A DNA stretch of 64,000 bases from Nageia nagi (taxonomy: Eukaryota; Pinophyta): assembly GCA_050084985.1 (NCBI GenBank), contig JBITNC010000001.1, positions 91,140,001-91,204,000 of the forward strand, written 5' to 3'. A program made the position numbers and the translations under genes. The notes under the pieces are model-generated. The model was not told where the DNA came from and did not search any database. It was given only the letters and a program-made list of their open reading frames with translations. Positions 62,213-64,000 of the stretch are shown piece by piece. Within the stretch, counting starts at the first letter, position 1. Each line of letters starts with the position of its first letter.

Positions 62213-63066
62213 GGGAAACTATTGAAAACACCCCTATAATTTAATGCAATATCAAAAATACCTCTATTTTTCAAAAATATCAAAAATCCCCTATTATCAC
62301 CTTGACAGAGTATACCTGTTGAAGCATGACTACCACATCCACCCACGCTATGAAGGATTTCATGCCCACCTCGACTTTATCAACAACCATCAGATCAATG
62401 AGAACAAAAAGGATATCTGACGTGGAGGAGAGGCCTTCATATCTATGGCCTCCGTTGCCTACACAGACTTCCCACCCATGTTTGATGGAGCATGCCACGG
62501 CCTTCTGCACTTATTGTCTACTGTAGGGTATGATTATGAGCGAAAGTCTGTGCATGGAGGGTTCTGTGAATCTTAAATGTTGCAGAGAAAACCAAAAAAG
62601 AGTATCAAATTGTGAAGAAGAAGAAGGTTCATCAGATGCAGTGGTGAGATTCGTTACTCCATTCATACATAAGCATGATATGAGATGGGCATAAGCATAT
62701 GCGATGCAGTAAAAGCACAAATACAATAAAACAGTGCACATTAAACGCACCATCTAGGAGATGAACCCTTGTTAGCAACATTTATCACAGTTCTGGAGGA
62801 TTCAGCAATGGACTTTCCACATTGTGATTCGACATTCGAATCCAAGTTTTCTTCAGAGAATAATCAGAATTGGTGGATGAAATTCTTCAGTCTTAGGAGT
62901 CAGGTTTGGCACAAGTAAAATATTATTTGCCATTATCGAATACCGGAAGTTCTTGAAAAAAGCTTGTGGAACAAACATTATATCACGGGTATTTTAGATA
63001 TTTCTGAAAAATTAGGGACATTTTTGATATTACGTTAAATTACAGGGGTATTTTGGATATTTTCCC
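62213..63066. mobile_element. MULE-type element (854 bp), possible Pack-MULE
   Basis: Inverted arms of about 85 bases: the left starts GGGAAACTATTGAAAACACC and the right, complemented, starts GGGAAAATATCCAAAATACC. Both continue with CCT.TAATTTAA and AATATCAAAAAT. The flanks TATATTTTT (62204-62212) and TATATTTTT (63067-63075) form a perfect 9 bp target duplication, the Mutator-type length. The interior (about 62300-62980) is GC-richer than the arms and contains a minus-strand frame at 62510-62280 (SIKHGWEVCVGNGGHRYEGL and so on). This interior is not TIR-like and may be captured host sequence. No transposase is encoded. Confidence 0.8.
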
Positions 63067-64000
63067 TATATTTTTTTTATAATAATTATATCCCTCTTTA
63101 TTTTTGCTTAATGTTTGTATAGTATTTTGAACTAGAGATTGGCCAGTAATTGTGCACACTTACTCAAACAATATGCAGAGTTAACAATGTTCCACTTCAG
63201 CTTACGACAATGAATTAATGACATGTCTACTATATTGCCATGCTATATATTTCCTTATGTTCTGGTTGGAGCATTTTTTTTGAAATGTGTAATTATGTTG
63301 CATAAAAATATGCTGGACCATTTCTTGTTACATCTAACCCGTTGTAGCTGTACACCTCACAGTAAAAGGAGCATAACAGCTGCACATGTTGACCCAAAAA
63401 TCCATACATTAAGAGAATGGCATATATGGATGTTCCACCCATTGTCAAGGTCTTTTGATATATGTGTTGCACAGCATATAACATTTGCTACAATTACTAG
63501 TGTTAAATTAGAAGTAGAATACTAAGCATAAGATACCCGTATGTCTAATTCATTACCAAATTTCTTTTTAAATGATACATTTAAATTGTTAAGTATTCAT
63601 TTCTTTCAGATAAAATATCTTCACAGGCACAACTATTGGACCTACTGTAGATATTGTTTCCTCTCCTTTCTATGATAACCACATCGGTCTTGTGTATTAA
63701 TTTGCCATGATTTTACCTTTTTGTCCCATATTTCTATGTCTCAAAAGGTGCATTGATTGTCACGTAATATCTTAATTAGAGTAAACTACCTAAATGGTTG
63801 GAGCAGACAATCTCTGGATGAGATGCACAAAACTAATTTTTTTATAAAATAGCCTTTGTTGATAGAACATATACGCAATTCCATGTGATCTATGTGATGC
63901 ACGTACTCTATCAGTGAACAAATAACTCCACATCCATTTGTAAAGAAATGCATTGTAGTCCCTTTATGAATCGTCATTTAAAGCAGATTCTAATAGAAAC

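Larger units (their letters stand above)
57129..64000 (+). other. RRC1: RRC1 intron 10, more than 6.8 kb, continues beyond window
   Basis: I searched this stretch by eye for the SURP-domain exon (block with LYVLDGGCAFEQ) and did not find it. It holds a LINE RT fragment, an unidentified coding remnant and a MULE-type element. Stretches 57129-59230, 60240-62212 and 63067-64000 otherwise show nothing recognisable. Confidence 0.8.

Overview
The window looks like nuclear DNA of a seed plant with a large, repeat-rich genome. A gymnosperm is my best guess, but this is inferred from two introns above 16 kb packed with old, nested retroelements and from a decayed endogenous caulimovirid-like fragment; no species marker is visible. 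There are no prokaryotic features, CRISPR arrays, rRNA genes or convincing tRNA genes.

One cellular gene is recognisable. On the + strand lies the 5' part of the plant orthologue of U2SURP/SR140 (RRC1 in Arabidopsis), an RRM and SURP splicing factor linked to the U2 snRNP. I place a non-coding first exon ending at 14401, the ATG at 17374, and nine coding exons up to 57128 (about 314 residues: conserved N-terminus, charged helix, complete RRM). Phases agree across every junction. Intron 4 is 20,893 bp, intron 6 is 16,224 bp, and intron 10 runs off the right edge. Intron 7 appears to be a GC-AG intron. The SURP, CID and C-terminal parts lie beyond the window.

Layout: (1) 1-8496: Ty1-copia element A (minus strand, 3' part off the left edge) inserted in the RNase H region of a related + strand copia element C, of which only the 3' end is visible. 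(2) 8497-14150: intergenic DNA with a decayed LINE ORF1-like reading frame, a CA/TA microsatellite, a LINE RNase H remnant and short tandem duplications. (3) 14150-17810: first exons of the gene. (4) Intron 4 (17811-38703): a minus-strand copia element D broken by a 5'-truncated LINE and by a roughly 1.04 kb insertion, a caulimovirid-like coat/protease fragment, and a hAT-like non-autonomous element. (5) Intron 6 (39215-55438): a foldback element, a broken unidentified coding region of about 690 codons on the minus strand, the complete 8.1 kb copia element B (LTRs, PBS, PPT, 5 bp TSD) inserted 8 codons into it, and, upstream of that reading frame, a TATA-like box and an array of seven long hairpins. 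(6) 55439-57128: RRM exons. (7) Intron 10: a LINE RT fragment, an unidentified coding remnant and a MULE-type element with a perfect 9 bp TSD.

The most unusual structures are the seven-hairpin array with its downstream promoter-like box and broken reading frame, the dissimilar GC-rich segments inside otherwise homologous copia leaders, the MULE-type element with non-TIR internal sequence, and the extra reading frame in the LINE 3' region. None is shown here to be a functioning new system; they are candidates. All identifications come from reading the sequence, with no database search.
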